Shown here: positions 25,312-34,126 of the stretch, piece by piece
Layout: each line of letters starts with the position of its first letter
Position numbering within the stretch: position 1 is the stretch's first letter
NCBI RefSeq assembly: GCF_050122995.1
Contig: NZ_JBNLIA010000016.1
Span: 33,866-97,865 of the forward strand
DNA length: 64,000 bases
Direction: 5' to 3'
From: Haloparvum alkalitolerans
Lineage (GTDB): Archaea > Halobacteriota > Halobacteria > Halobacteriales > Haloferacaceae
Program-made: the position numbers and the translations under genes
The notes under the pieces: model-generated
Databases searched by the model: none
Seen by the model: only the letters and a program-made list of their open reading frames with translations
What the model was told of the DNA's origin: nothing

Positions 25312-26298
25312 CTATCGCGTCAGGTAGGAGACGAGCCGACAGTTACCGAGCCGGTGGTTCTCCAGCGGCCCGCTGGCGGGCGCCGAGTCGAAGCCGTCCG
25401 AGACCGCACGGAACACCGCCTCGGGGTCGTCGTTCCACTGCCAGAGCCACCGCGTCCGCGCGAGCAGCCGGAACTTGCGCGTCGTCGACAGCGACGGCGT
25501 CGTCGACAGCGTGTCGTAGTTCAGGCCCCGGATCAGCCGGTGGTGGTCCGCGTACAGCACCGCCGCCAACAGCACGGCGAGCTGGCAGTCGTCGGGGAGG
25601 TACCGGATGCCCGCGACGCCCTCGGCGTAGAGGTCCTCCGTCCGGTCCAGCAGGTCGCGCATCGCGGCCGCAACGCGGTCGTCGAACTCCAGGTCGAGAA
25701 TCTGCTCGACCGAGGCGTCGTGGCGCTCCAGCGTCTCGACGGGGAGGTAGACACGGTCGCGCTCGCGCACGTCCTCGCCCACGTCGCGCAGGAAGTTCGT
25801 GAGCTGGAACGCCTCGCCGAGCTTGGTCGCGTGCGGGAGCGCCTTCTCGGGCTTAGCGACGTCCATCACGGCGGTCATCATCCGGCCGACCGCGGCCGCG
25901 GAGCCGTCCATGTACGCCTCCAGGTCCGCGTACGTCTCGTAGCGCGAGCGGTCGATGTCGGCCGCCATCGCGTCGATAAAGACGTCCACGTCCGAGGGGG
26001 CGATGCCGTGGTCCTCGCGGAGATCGGAGAAGGCCGCCAGCACGTCCTCCTGCGGACCGTCGCCGGCCGGCTCCTCGCCGAGCGCGACACGGCGGATGCG
26101 CTCCAACTCCGCGCGCTGCTCGTCGGGCGGCGCCGTGTCCGCGGCGTCGACCACCTCGTCGGCGACCCGGAAGAAGCCGTACAGGACATACGTCGGATGG
26201 CGGGTTCGCTCGGGGAGCAGCCGGGTGGCGACGTGGAACGTCTTGCCCGTGCGCTGCTGGATCCGCTTCCCGCGAGCGACCCGGTCGTCGGCTACCAT
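25312..26298 (-). CDS. crtB: Phytoene synthase
   Basis: A 328-residue trans-isoprenyl diphosphate synthase that condenses two geranylgeranyl diphosphates to phytoene, the first committed step to bacterioruberin. The two Asp-rich motifs are DEVVD (in YGFFRVADEVVDAAD) and DVGEDVRERDR, with QLTNFLRD before the second. The typical YADLEAYMDGSAAAVGRMM is also present. It is followed 133 bp upstream, in map terms, by a small zinc-ribbon gene on the same strand, an arrangement I recall from other haloarchaea. It is convergent with the CoA-ester lyase gene. Confidence 0.9.
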   Translation of the reverse strand: MVADDRVARGKRIQQRTGKTFHVATRLLPERTRHPTYVLYGFFRVADEVVDAADTAPPDEQRAELERIRRVALGEEPAGDGPQEDVLAAFSDLREDHGIAPSDVDVFIDAMAADIDRSRYETYADLEAYMDGSAAAVGRMMTAVMDVAKPEKALPHATKLGEAFQLTNFLRDVGEDVRERDRVYLPVETLERHDASVEQILDLEFDDRVAAAMRDLLDRTEDLYAEGVAGIRYLPDDCQLAVLLAAVLYADHHRLIRGLNYDTLSTTPSLSTTRKFRLLARTRWLWQWNDDPEAVFRAVSDGFDSAPASGPLENHRLGNCRLVSYLTR

Positions 26299-26460
26299 CC
26301 TGTCCCCGCCGGACGAGTCTCGCGGGCGAGCGTGCGGAGGTTCATGTCGGTCGTTAGTACGGCACGTGGGGACATAATTGTTCGTCCGAGCGGGCGTTGG
26401 GATACCGGTCGGGAGCGCGGACCACCGCCGAACGACTCGGGAGTTCGAAACGTTCGCGGG

Positions 26461-26679
26461 TCAGTAGAAGGTGTCGCTGCAGTCGTAGACGACGCCGTGT
26501 TCCGGACAGACGTACTTGCAGTGGCGGTGCCGCATCGACGCGCCACAGACCGGGCAGGGACGGCCGCGCGGCGTCTCGACGGCGCAGGCGTCGGCCGTCG
26601 CATCGCCCGCCGCCGAGTCGGATGCGGCCGCGCCATCCGCCGCCGACTCGGCCGTTGAATCCGTCGGATCGCTCGCCAT
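26461..26679 (-). CDS. Small zinc-ribbon protein (HVO_2523-like)
   Basis: A 72-residue protein. The first 40 residues are Ala/Ser/Asp-rich and disordered. The C-terminus is a compact zinc ribbon, CPVCGASMRHRHCKYVCPEH, with four Cys and nearby His, ending CSDTFY. It matches my memory of a haloarchaeal small CPxCG zinc-finger family found next to crtB in Haloferax. I start at MASDPTDST; the longer frame upstream lacks support. The role is unknown, perhaps regulatory or protein-binding. Confidence 0.7.
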   Translation of the reverse strand: MASDPTDSTAESAADGAAASDSAAGDATADACAVETPRGRPCPVCGASMRHRHCKYVCPEHGVVYDCSDTFY

Positions 26680-26787
26680 GCCCGACCGTTCGGGCCGCCG
26701 GCTATTAACTCCCGGCGTGGCGACCACGTCCGGCGCCGATCCGGGATCCGTGCGGGTTCTTAACACGCTCCGTCTCTAACGTCGGTT

Positions 26788-28311
26788 ATGGACCGACTCT
26801 CCGCGCCCGCGGAGTCGCTCGCCCGCCGTGCCGCGGTGCTCGCGCTCGCATTCGGCGCCTCCGGAGCGGCGGCCGTCGCGGGATCGTTCGTCGTCGCGGG
26901 CGACGGTCCGGCGTTTCTCGTGACGGCGGTCGCATCGACGCTTCTGTACCTGCTTCCGGACGCGCTGGTGACGTGGGGGATCCTGACGCTCGGCGAGTAC
27001 GGGCGCCCCCTGCTCGCGGTCGCGGCCGCAGTCGGGACGGTGGCGCTGTTCGCGGCGCTCGTGGCCGGCGTCGTACGCCTCGCCGGACAGCTGAACCGGA
27101 GTCGAGCGGACGCCCTCTTCGGTGCGTTTCTCGTCCAGACCGTTGCCGCCTTCGCGCTCACGGTCCGTCCCCTCGCGGCGCTGGCCGCGGGGGCGGCGGG
27201 CGGCGTCACGCTCGCGGTCGCCGGGCGGGCGGTGACGGACCCGGACGCTCGCACGGTGCCCGACCGCCGCGCCGTCCTGCGGGCGGTCGGTGCGGCGGGA
27301 GCCGCAGCGGGGATCGGCTGGCTGGTCGCTCCGCGGGCCGCGGACCTGCCGGACGAGACGGTCGAGGACGAAGGGGTCCTCGCACTGCTGGAGGCCGCCG
27401 ACGAGCGCTCGCTCGGCGTTCCGGGCATCGACCCGCTCGTCTCCGACGGTTTCTATCAGGTCGACATCAACACGTCGACGCCGGTCGTCGACCGCGAGGC
27501 GTGGGAGCTGACCGTCTCCGGCGGGCCGACCGAGTTCGCGGTCGACTACGACGAACTCACCGACCGCGAGGGAGAGCACCGGTTCGTCACCCTGCGCTGC
27601 GTCAGCGACGAGTTGAACGGTCGGACGATGGACACCGCGCTGTGGACGGGGATCCCGGTCGCGGACCTGCTGGCGGAGGCCGACGCGCCCGAGGAATGCT
27701 GCGTCCGGATCGAGGCCCACGACGGCTACTACCAGGGGTTCCCGCGGGCCGCGCTGGAGCGCGGCTTCCTCGCGTGGCGCATGAACGGCGAGCTGCTGCC
27801 CCGCGGGCACGGCCACCCCGTGCGACTCCTGATCCCGGGCCACTGGGGCGAGATCAACGTCAAGTGGGTGACGGGGATCGAGGTCCGCGACGAGGAAGTC
27901 ACCGGCTACTGGGAGGAGCGCGGCTGGCACGGGACGGGACCGGTGGAGACCGTCGCGAAGATCCACGCGGTCGAGCCGCGCGGGGACGGGACGGTCCTCG
28001 TCGGCGGGCACGCCTACGCGGGGACCCGCGGCGTCGACCGCGTCGAGGTGTCGACCGACGGCGGCGAGACGTGGACCGACGCGACGCTCTCGGACCGGCT
28101 CCCGGGGGCGGCCCCGGCGGACGGCGAGGCACGGGTTGAGGGGGTCGCGGCCGACGCGTGGCGGATGTGGCGTCACGAGTACGAGGCCGACGAGCCACAC
28201 GAGGTCGTCGCGCGGGCGGTCGAGCCGGACGGCACCGTCCAGCCCGCCGAGGAGTCCGACGCGTTCCCCTCCGGAGCGACCGGCTGGGTGCGGCGAACCG
28301 TGGAGCCCTGA
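26788..28311 (+). CDS. Molybdopterin-dependent oxidoreductase (sulfite oxidase type) with membrane N-terminus
   Basis: A 507-residue protein. The N-terminal 160 residues form about four membrane helices. A Tat-like stretch follows (DRRAVLRAVGAAGAAAGIGW), then a sulfite oxidase-type Moco domain at about 215-400 and an Ig-like dimerisation domain to the end. The Mo-ligand Cys is in FVTLRCVSDE. PVRLLIPGHWGEINVKWV and GYWEERGWHGTG are family signatures. It probably acts outside the membrane as a YedY- or sulfite oxidase-like reductase. The donor or acceptor is unknown. A TATA-like TTCTTAAC lies about 30 bp upstream. Confidence 0.82.
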   Translation: MDRLSAPAESLARRAAVLALAFGASGAAAVAGSFVVAGDGPAFLVTAVASTLLYLLPDALVTWGILTLGEYGRPLLAVAAAVGTVALFAALVAGVVRLAGQLNRSRADALFGAFLVQTVAAFALTVRPLAALAAGAAGGVTLAVAGRAVTDPDARTVPDRRAVLRAVGAAGAAAGIGWLVAPRAADLPDETVEDEGVLALLEAADERSLGVPGIDPLVSDGFYQVDINTSTPVVDREAWELTVSGGPTEFAVDYDELTDREGEHRFVTLRCVSDELNGRTMDTALWTGIPVADLLAEADAPEECCVRIEAHDGYYQGFPRAALERGFLAWRMNGELLPRGHGHPVRLLIPGHWGEINVKWVTGIEVRDEEVTGYWEERGWHGTGPVETVAKIHAVEPRGDGTVLVGGHAYAGTRGVDRVEVSTDGGETWTDATLSDRLPGAAPADGEARVEGVAADAWRMWRHEYEADEPHEVVARAVEPDGTVQPAEESDAFPSGATGWVRRTVEP

Positions 28312-28415
28312 GGCGGCGAGTGACCCACCGTCCCTGAGGCGGCCGAAGACCCCTACGAGCCTTTCCGGCTCACGGTTTGGCAAGGTTTACACCGACCCAC
28401 ACCGTCGCGCGAATC

Positions 28416-30215
28416 ATGAGTGGTGTCCCCGAACGATCGGAGATCGACGCGGCGTACCAGTGGGATCTGGAGAGCATCTACGAGAGCGACGAGGCGTGGG
28501 AGGCGGCCTACGAGGCGGTCTCGGAGCGCGTCGAGGAGCTGCGGGCCTACGAGGGGCGCGTGACCGAGGACGCGGCGACGCTGCTGGAGTTCCTCGAGCT
28601 CCGCGAGGAGATCCTGCGCGAGGTCGCGCAGGTGACGACGTACGCCCGGCTCCGTAGCTCGGAGGACACCCGGAATCAGGAGTATCAGGCGATGTCCGCC
28701 AAGGGGTCGTCGCTAAGCTCCGAGGCGTCGAGCGCCACCTCCTTCGTCGAGCCGGAGCTCCAGTCGCTCTCCCGCGAGGAGGTCGAGGCGATGATCGACG
28801 CGGAGCCGGGACTGGAGACCTACGAGCACTACTTCGACGACGTGCTCCGGATGAAGCCGCACACGCGCTCCGCGGAGGTCGAGGAGGTGCTCGCGGACCT
28901 CTCGGAGGTGACCGACGCGCCCTCGGAGATCTACTCGATGCTGACGAACGCGGACCTCACGTACGGCGTCGTCGAGGACCCCGAGGGCGAGGAGGTGGAG
29001 ATCACGCAGGCGAACTTCACGAAGCTCCAGACGAAGCCGGACCGCGAGTTCCGCAAGCGCGTCCACGAGACGTTCTACGAGGAGTGGGCCGGCGTGCGCA
29101 ACACGGTCGGCACCTCGCTTGAGAAGGCGGTCCGGAGCCACGTCACGAACGCGGAGATCCGCGGCTACGAGACCGCCCGCGAGGCCGCCCTCGACGGCAC
29201 CAACGTCCCGACGGACGTCTACGACAACCTCGTCGACACCGTCGACGACAACCTCGACGCCCTCCACCGCCACGCCGAGTTGAAGGAGCAGGCGCTCGGC
29301 GTCGACCAGCTGGAGAGCCACGACCTCTACATGTCCCTCACCGGCGAGGAGGGACCGGACGTGGAGTACGAGCAGGCCCGCGAGTGGGTGATCGAGGCGG
29401 TCGCGCCGCTCGGCGAGGCGTACCAGGAGCGCATGCGCGAGGGGCTCGACAGCCGGTGGGTCGACGTCTTCGAGAACCGCGGCAAGCGCTCCGGCGCCTT
29501 CTCCTCTGGCACCTACGACACGCAGCCGTTCATCCTGATGAACTACCAGGACGACATCGCGTCGATGTTCACGCTCGCGCACGAGCTCGGCCACTCGATG
29601 CACTCGGAACTGGCCGGCGACGCGCAGCCGTGGCACGACGCCAGCTACGAGATCTTCGTCGCGGAGATCGCCTCCACCGTCAACGAGACGCTGCTGACCC
29701 ACCACCTCCTCGAGACCCTGGAGGACGACGAACTCCGCACGCACGTCCTCGACGAGTACCTCGAGCGCTTCCGCTCGACGCTGTTCCGCCAGACGATGTT
29801 CGCCGCCTTCGAACAGGAGATCCACGAGGTCGTCGAGGACGACGGCGCGCTCACGCCCGACGCCTTCGACGAGATCTACGGCGACCTGAAGGGGCGCTAC
29901 TACGCCCCCGTCGAGCTCACCGGCGGCATCGAGCGCGAGTGGGAGCGCATCCCGCACTTCTACTACAACTTCTACGTCTACCAGTACTCGACGGGCATCG
30001 CCGCCGCCGCGGCCATCGTCGACCGCATCCTCGACGAGGGGGACGAGGCGGCCGCGGACTACCGCGCGATGCTGGAAGCGGGCGGCTCCGACTACCCCCT
30101 CGAAGTGGTCCGCGAGGCCGGCATTGACATGGCCCAGCCGGAGCCGGTCGAGTCCGCCATCAGGATCTACCGCGACTACCTCGACGAGATCGCGGGGCTG
30201 CTAGACCTGGAGTAG
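28416..30215 (+). CDS. pepF: Oligoendopeptidase F
   Basis: A 599-residue M3B metallopeptidase that degrades short cytosolic peptides. The zinc motif is HELGH with His389, Glu390 and His393 (TLAHELGHSMHSELAG). The third ligand Glu follows in FVAEIASTVNE. N-terminal helical lobes and the GAFSSGTYDTQPFILMNY substrate region are typical. Length matches the family. I start at MSGVPERSEID; the 13 codons upstream begin with TTG and are not needed. It appears to be a single gene. Confidence 0.92.
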   Translation: MSGVPERSEIDAAYQWDLESIYESDEAWEAAYEAVSERVEELRAYEGRVTEDAATLLEFLELREEILREVAQVTTYARLRSSEDTRNQEYQAMSAKGSSLSSEASSATSFVEPELQSLSREEVEAMIDAEPGLETYEHYFDDVLRMKPHTRSAEVEEVLADLSEVTDAPSEIYSMLTNADLTYGVVEDPEGEEVEITQANFTKLQTKPDREFRKRVHETFYEEWAGVRNTVGTSLEKAVRSHVTNAEIRGYETAREAALDGTNVPTDVYDNLVDTVDDNLDALHRHAELKEQALGVDQLESHDLYMSLTGEEGPDVEYEQAREWVIEAVAPLGEAYQERMREGLDSRWVDVFENRGKRSGAFSSGTYDTQPFILMNYQDDIASMFTLAHELGHSMHSELAGDAQPWHDASYEIFVAEIASTVNETLLTHHLLETLEDDELRTHVLDEYLERFRSTLFRQTMFAAFEQEIHEVVEDDGALTPDAFDEIYGDLKGRYYAPVELTGGIEREWERIPHFYYNFYVYQYSTGIAAAAAIVDRILDEGDEAAADYRAMLEAGGSDYPLEVVREAGIDMAQPEPVESAIRIYRDYLDEIAGLLDLE

Positions 30216-30282
30216 ACGCTCGCGCGAACCGGTCTTCCGCGCATCATTCCGGCGGTCGCTTCTGCGCGCCGCTCAGTGACCG

Positions 30283-30486
30283 CTACTCCTCGCGGCGCTC
30301 CGAGAGGTGCTCCCAGATCTCCGTGCAACCGGCGCCCTCCGGAAGGCCGTCAAGATGCTCGTCGTCGCCGGAGTCCTCCTCGCCAGCGGCGTCCGCGTCG
30401 CTTTCGGCCCCGCCGTCGGTCGCGTACAGCTCCGGCGCCACGTCGGCAGAGGCGTGTTCGCGCACGCCGCGTCCCTCGTCGGTCAT
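30283..30486 (-). CDS. Small conserved acidic haloarchaeal protein
   Basis: A 67-residue, strongly acidic protein. The middle is Asp/Glu/Gly-rich and probably disordered. The C-terminal GCTEIWEHLSERR is a motif I have seen in small haloarchaeal proteins of unknown function. The start MTDEGRGVREH is preferred over the longer frame. It is convergent with pepF and not obviously in an operon. Confidence 0.55.
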   Translation of the reverse strand: MTDEGRGVREHASADVAPELYATDGGAESDADAAGEEDSGDDEHLDGLPEGAGCTEIWEHLSERREE

Positions 30487-30658
30487 GTCCGGGCCTACCG
30501 CCGCGGCCCCCAAGAAGGCGGCCGGCGGCGACAAACTCGGACGCCGCTCGCCGATAGCGTCGATACTTGTCCGCGTCCGTGACTGTCACCCCGTCCGACA
30601 CGCCGGCAACGGTTGCGACCGTCGCCGGGATGAGGCGTCCGCGGGGTGAGGAACGGGC

Positions 30659-30952
30659 ATGGACACCTCCGTCCGCGTCTTCGACGACGGCGCGTGGATC
30701 TCGGTCGGCGGCGACCGCGCGGTCGGCGTCGCCGATGTCTGGCGCCTCGACGCCGCCTGCTGTGACTGTGACCGCTCCGACGTGCTCGTGGAGGCCTTCG
30801 AGAAGGCTCGCCGCGAAGACGGGATCGTGGAAGCGCGGACCGTGGGACGGTGTCTGGACTGCGGCGCCTCCGGCCGCGTCGGGTGGGTGCGCGTGGGTCA
30901 CGTCGATGAGGACGGGTTCGCCGTGGCGGAGCGTCCGGCACGTGTCGAGTGA
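30659..30952 (+). CDS. Hypothetical protein with two cysteine pairs
   Basis: A 97-residue protein containing ACCDCDRSD and GRCLDCGASG. The four spaced cysteines could bind zinc. The rest predicts beta strands. I do not recognise the family. Codon use is host-like, which supports a real gene. It is flanked by short gaps and followed at once by the repeat region beginning near 31019. Confidence 0.5.
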   Translation: MDTSVRVFDDGAWISVGGDRAVGVADVWRLDAACCDCDRSDVLVEAFEKARREDGIVEARTVGRCLDCGASGRVGWVRVGHVDEDGFAVAERPARVE

Positions 30953-31018
30953 TGGCGATACTCGGCATCGCGCGGAGTTTTTGTCGGGTCCCCGTCCCGG
31001 GGTGGTGTTTTTGTGACT

Positions 31019-31070
31019 ACTGTCGATACTGCCGTGCTGGACAGCACCACCCGGAAAGCCCCACCCACCG
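31019..31070 (+). repeat. Short repeat motif, diverged copy
   Basis: GTGCTGGACAGCACCACC followed by CGGAAAGCCCCACCCACC matches the edge motif of the dispersed element. Only this edge is present. It runs straight into the minisatellite at 31073, as copy A of the element runs into CA-C-CGC repeats. The 415-bp gap 30953-31367 holds this motif, the minisatellite and no gene. Confidence 0.55.
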
Positions 31071-31072
31071 CA

Positions 31073-31236
31073 ACCGCACCGCAGCACCGCCACAGCACCG
31101 CCACAGCACCGCCACAGCACCGCCACAGCATCGCAGCACCGCCACAGCATCGCAGCACCGCCACAGCATCGCAGCACCGCCACAGCATCGCAGCACCGCC
31201 ACAGCATCGCAGCACCGCAGCACCGCCACAGCACCG
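31073..31236. repeat. CAGCACCGC minisatellite
   Basis: About four 11-bp units (GCCACAGCACC) run into about four 19-bp units (GCCACAGCATCGCAGCACC) with near-perfect identity, then return to CAGCACCGCCACAGCACC. The 19-bp unit looks like the 11-bp unit with CATCGCAG inserted. There are no spacers, so this is not a CRISPR. It probably arose by slippage. Confidence 0.85.
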
Positions 31237-31367
31237 CGTTCGTCCGGACGCTTTTCAGGGATCGGGCGCGACTCCCGCCGTGAGTGCAGCGTGCTCGCTC
31301 CGGGTGGGGGTTCTCGGACCGTCGATCCCCCACCCTGGTGTGCGATCTCGGTCCCGTATGGCGACGG

Positions 31368-31817
31368 CTAACAGGGCTGGATCTCGTCCCCCTCGACGCG
31401 ACGCTCGTCGTCGGCGGTGACCTCGTAAACGGCTTCGCTCGCGCTGTCGGCCTCCGCGCTGGCCGTGGAGTACCAGTAAGGGTGCTGGAGCTCCACGCGG
31501 ACGTGCTCGTCGGTACGGGCGACGACCGCCGCCTCCCTGCTCGCGGTCGTCGGGGTCGTTCCCCAGTTCTCCAGACAGTCGGCCGCGGACAGGCGGTCCT
31601 GCAGGTACGCCTCCTCCGCGGCGAGGGCGCGCTCGGTCGCCTCCTCGTCGCCGACGGGGGGGTTCGGAGTGGGGGTGGGAGTGGGCGTCTCCGTGCGCGT
31701 CGCTGTCGGCGATTCCGTCCCGTCGGAGGCGGGGGGCGCCCCGAGACAGCCCGCGGAACCGACCGCGACAGCGCCGACCGCCGCGAGGAGGCGACGCCGG
31801 GGGTGATCGGAGGGCAT
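31368..31817 (-). CDS. Haloarchaeal lipoprotein of unknown function
   Basis: A 149-residue exported protein with a Tat-like start (DHPRRRLLAAVGAVAVG) and a lipobox (GSAGC) with lipidated Cys near residue 24. A Thr/Pro-rich linker (TETPTPTPTPNPP) follows. The globular part is about 90 residues with one more Cys (SAADCLENWG) and a C-terminal Cys. The family is not recognised. It is divergent from the nitrite/sulfite reductase gene, with about 160 bp between them. Confidence 0.65.
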   Translation of the reverse strand: MPSDHPRRRLLAAVGAVAVGSAGCLGAPPASDGTESPTATRTETPTPTPTPNPPVGDEEATERALAAEEAYLQDRLSAADCLENWGTTPTTASREAAVVARTDEHVRVELQHPYWYSTASAEADSASEAVYEVTADDERRVEGDEIQPC

Positions 31818-31976
31818 ACGCGGCGGAAGCGCGGGACGTCATAAGTGCTTTCTCCGCTGAATAGGCAAAAATCTCCGCCATCTCGCGACGGTGACCCCCT
31901 CGGGTCCCGTCCGCGGTCGCGCGAATGGTTGACGCGGCGGTCCCCCCTTTTCTCCCGACGGGCACACCGGGGATCC

Positions 31977-33785
31977 ATGCCGACCGACGTCGAGCGATGG
32001 AAGGAGGACGTGTACGGCGAGGAGATCCGCGAGCACATCGAGCGCTTCGCCGAGGCGGGGTTCGACTCGATCCCCGACGACGAGCGCGACGCGTGGTTCG
32101 AGCGCTTCAAGTGGTACGGCCTGTACCACCAGCGCTCCGGCCAGGAGTCGTACTTCATGCTCCGTATCGGGCCGCCGAACGGCGTGCTGGAGCCGGGGCA
32201 GTTCCGCGCGGTCGCGGAGATCGCCCGCGAGTTCGCGACCGGGCCGGTCGAGAACCCCGAGTTCGGAAACGGCTACCTCGACGTGACCACCCGACAGGCG
32301 ATCCAGCTCCACTGGATCAACCTCGAGGACGTGCCCGACGTCTTCGAGCGCCTCGAGAAGGCCGGGCTCTCCACGCAGCAGGCCTGCGGCGACTCGTGGC
32401 GGAACATCGTCGGGTGTCCGGTCGCGGGGAAGGACGAGGCGGAGTTCGTCGACGCGCTCGGGCTGGCGACGGACCTCCACGACGCGTTCAAGGGCGACGA
32501 CGCGCACGCGAACCTCCCGCGCAAGTGGAAGGTGAGCGTGACGGGCTGCCGCGAGGGCTGCGGCCAGGGCGACATCAACGACCTCGCGTTCGAGCCCGCG
32601 GAGGCGGAGCGCGACGGGGTGACCGTCCGCGGGTACAACCTCCGCGTCGGCGGCGGGCTGGCGCGCAACGAGCCCCGGTTCGCGAAGGACTTGGAAGTCT
32701 TCGTCACCCCCTCGGAGGCGGTCGAGGTCGCGGGCGCGGTCAGCGCGCTGTTCCGCGACCACGGCGACCGCGAGGACCGCTACAGCGCCCGCGTGAAGTT
32801 CCTCGTCGACGAGTGGGGGATCGAGAAGTTCCGCCGCGTGCTCGTCGAGGAGTACGTCGACGGCGACCTCGCGCCGGCCGGCGAGGACCTCCGAGAGAGC
32901 TACTCGTACAACGCGGGCGGGGCGGGGACCGACGACCGCGGGCGTGCGGAACCCGACCGCGGCCACGCCGACCACGTCGGCGTCCACGCGCAGGCGGACG
33001 GCGACAACTACGTCGGGCTCAACGTGCTCGTCGGGCGCATCGGCGTCGACGACGCGCTCGCGCTCGCGGACGCTGCGGAGACACACGGCTCCGGCGAGGT
33101 GCGGCTCACGCAGCGGCAGAACGTGATCCTCACCGACGTGCCCGACGACGCGCTCTCCGCCCTGCGGGACGAGCCGGTGCTCGACCGGTACAGCCCGGAC
33201 CCGCACCCCTTCCAGCGCGGCTCCATCGCCTGCACCGGGACGGAGTTCTGCTCGCTGTCCATCGTGGAGACGAAGAACCGACAGGTTCGGTTCGCGCGCT
33301 GGCTCCGCGCGAACGTCGACCTCCCCGACGACGTGGAGGATTTCCACATCCACCTCTCCGGCTGCACCGCCTCCTGCGCGCAGCCGCAGATCGCGGACGT
33401 GGCGCTTCGCGGCATGAAGACCCGGAAGGACGGCGAGCCGGTGGAGGCGCTCGATATCGGACTCGGCGGCGGGCTGGGGGAGGACCCCACGTTCGCGCGG
33501 TGGGTCGTCCAGCGCGTGCCGGTCGACGAGGTGCCGGGCGCCATCGCGAGCCTGATCGAGGCGTACGCGGAGCGCCGCGAGGGCACGGAGTCGTTCCGCG
33601 AGTTCGTCGCCGCCCGCGACGGCGAGGCGCTCGCCGACCTGATCGAACCCGCGGAGACCTCCTACGAGGACCCCTTCATGCACAACACCAAGCGGACCTG
33701 GTACCCCTACGCGGAGGAGGACGCGATCGAGGACAGCCCCGCACCGACCGCGCCGGACGACACGCCGCTCCGGAGCGACGACTGA
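31977..33785 (+). CDS. nirA: Ferredoxin-dependent nitrite/sulfite reductase
   Basis: A 602-residue siroheme and 4Fe-4S enzyme that carries out a six-electron reduction of nitrite to ammonia or sulfite to sulfide. The cluster ligands are Cys419, Cys425 (ACTGTEFC), Cys463 and Cys467 (SGCTASC). Two NIR/SIR ferredoxin-like half domains are seen, each with a VTTRQ or RLTQRQN siroheme-contact motif. A haloarchaeal acidic insert lies near residue 315. Nitrite is the likelier substrate, but no nasA lies nearby, so this is not settled. It is coupled to a DUF6360-like gene (TGATG). Confidence 0.85.
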   Translation: MPTDVERWKEDVYGEEIREHIERFAEAGFDSIPDDERDAWFERFKWYGLYHQRSGQESYFMLRIGPPNGVLEPGQFRAVAEIAREFATGPVENPEFGNGYLDVTTRQAIQLHWINLEDVPDVFERLEKAGLSTQQACGDSWRNIVGCPVAGKDEAEFVDALGLATDLHDAFKGDDAHANLPRKWKVSVTGCREGCGQGDINDLAFEPAEAERDGVTVRGYNLRVGGGLARNEPRFAKDLEVFVTPSEAVEVAGAVSALFRDHGDREDRYSARVKFLVDEWGIEKFRRVLVEEYVDGDLAPAGEDLRESYSYNAGGAGTDDRGRAEPDRGHADHVGVHAQADGDNYVGLNVLVGRIGVDDALALADAAETHGSGEVRLTQRQNVILTDVPDDALSALRDEPVLDRYSPDPHPFQRGSIACTGTEFCSLSIVETKNRQVRFARWLRANVDLPDDVEDFHIHLSGCTASCAQPQIADVALRGMKTRKDGEPVEALDIGLGGGLGEDPTFARWVVQRVPVDEVPGAIASLIEAYAERREGTESFREFVAARDGEALADLIEPAETSYEDPFMHNTKRTWYPYAEEDAIEDSPAPTAPDDTPLRSDD

Positions 33786-34102
33786 TGCCCGACCGGATCT
33801 CTCGCGTCACCGGATACACGACGCTCGATCTGGTCGAGGGCGAGGCAGTCGGCGCCGACTGGTCCGCCGAGGCGCTCGGCGTCCTCGACGCGACCGCGGA
33901 TCGTCGAGACCCGGACCACGTCGAGTTGCGCGTCGAACTCGACGGGACCGACCTCGCCGGCGTCGAGGATCTCCGCCACCACGCGGACGTGCTCCGGCTG
34001 ACGCCCGAGCAGGCCCGAGCGGTCGCCGAGGACCTGCGGAGCCACGCCGACCGCGTGGCGGCGTCCCGGGACCGGACCACCGGCGACGTGAACGCGGACT
34101 GA
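33785..34102 (+). CDS. Conserved haloarchaeal protein (DUF6360-like)
   Basis: A 105-residue soluble protein (MPDRISRVTGYTTLDLVEG). It fits my memory of DUF6360, with an alpha-beta pattern and the C-terminal helix LTPEQARAVAEDLRSHADRV. It overlaps the reductase stop by one base (TGATG), which suggests co-regulation and perhaps a role in nitrite or sulfite assimilation. No cofactor motif is visible. Confidence 0.6.
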   Translation: MPDRISRVTGYTTLDLVEGEAVGADWSAEALGVLDATADRRDPDHVELRVELDGTDLAGVEDLRHHADVLRLTPEQARAVAEDLRSHADRVAASRDRTTGDVNAD

Positions 34103-34126
34103 GGCGGGCGACCGAGCCGCGCAGCG

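Noticed and set aside
30350..32158. A 602-codon minus-strand frame across several small genes and the minisatellite
   Set aside because: Its translation is low-complexity Arg/Pro/Cys repeats from antisense GC-rich DNA. Better genes on both strands explain the region.
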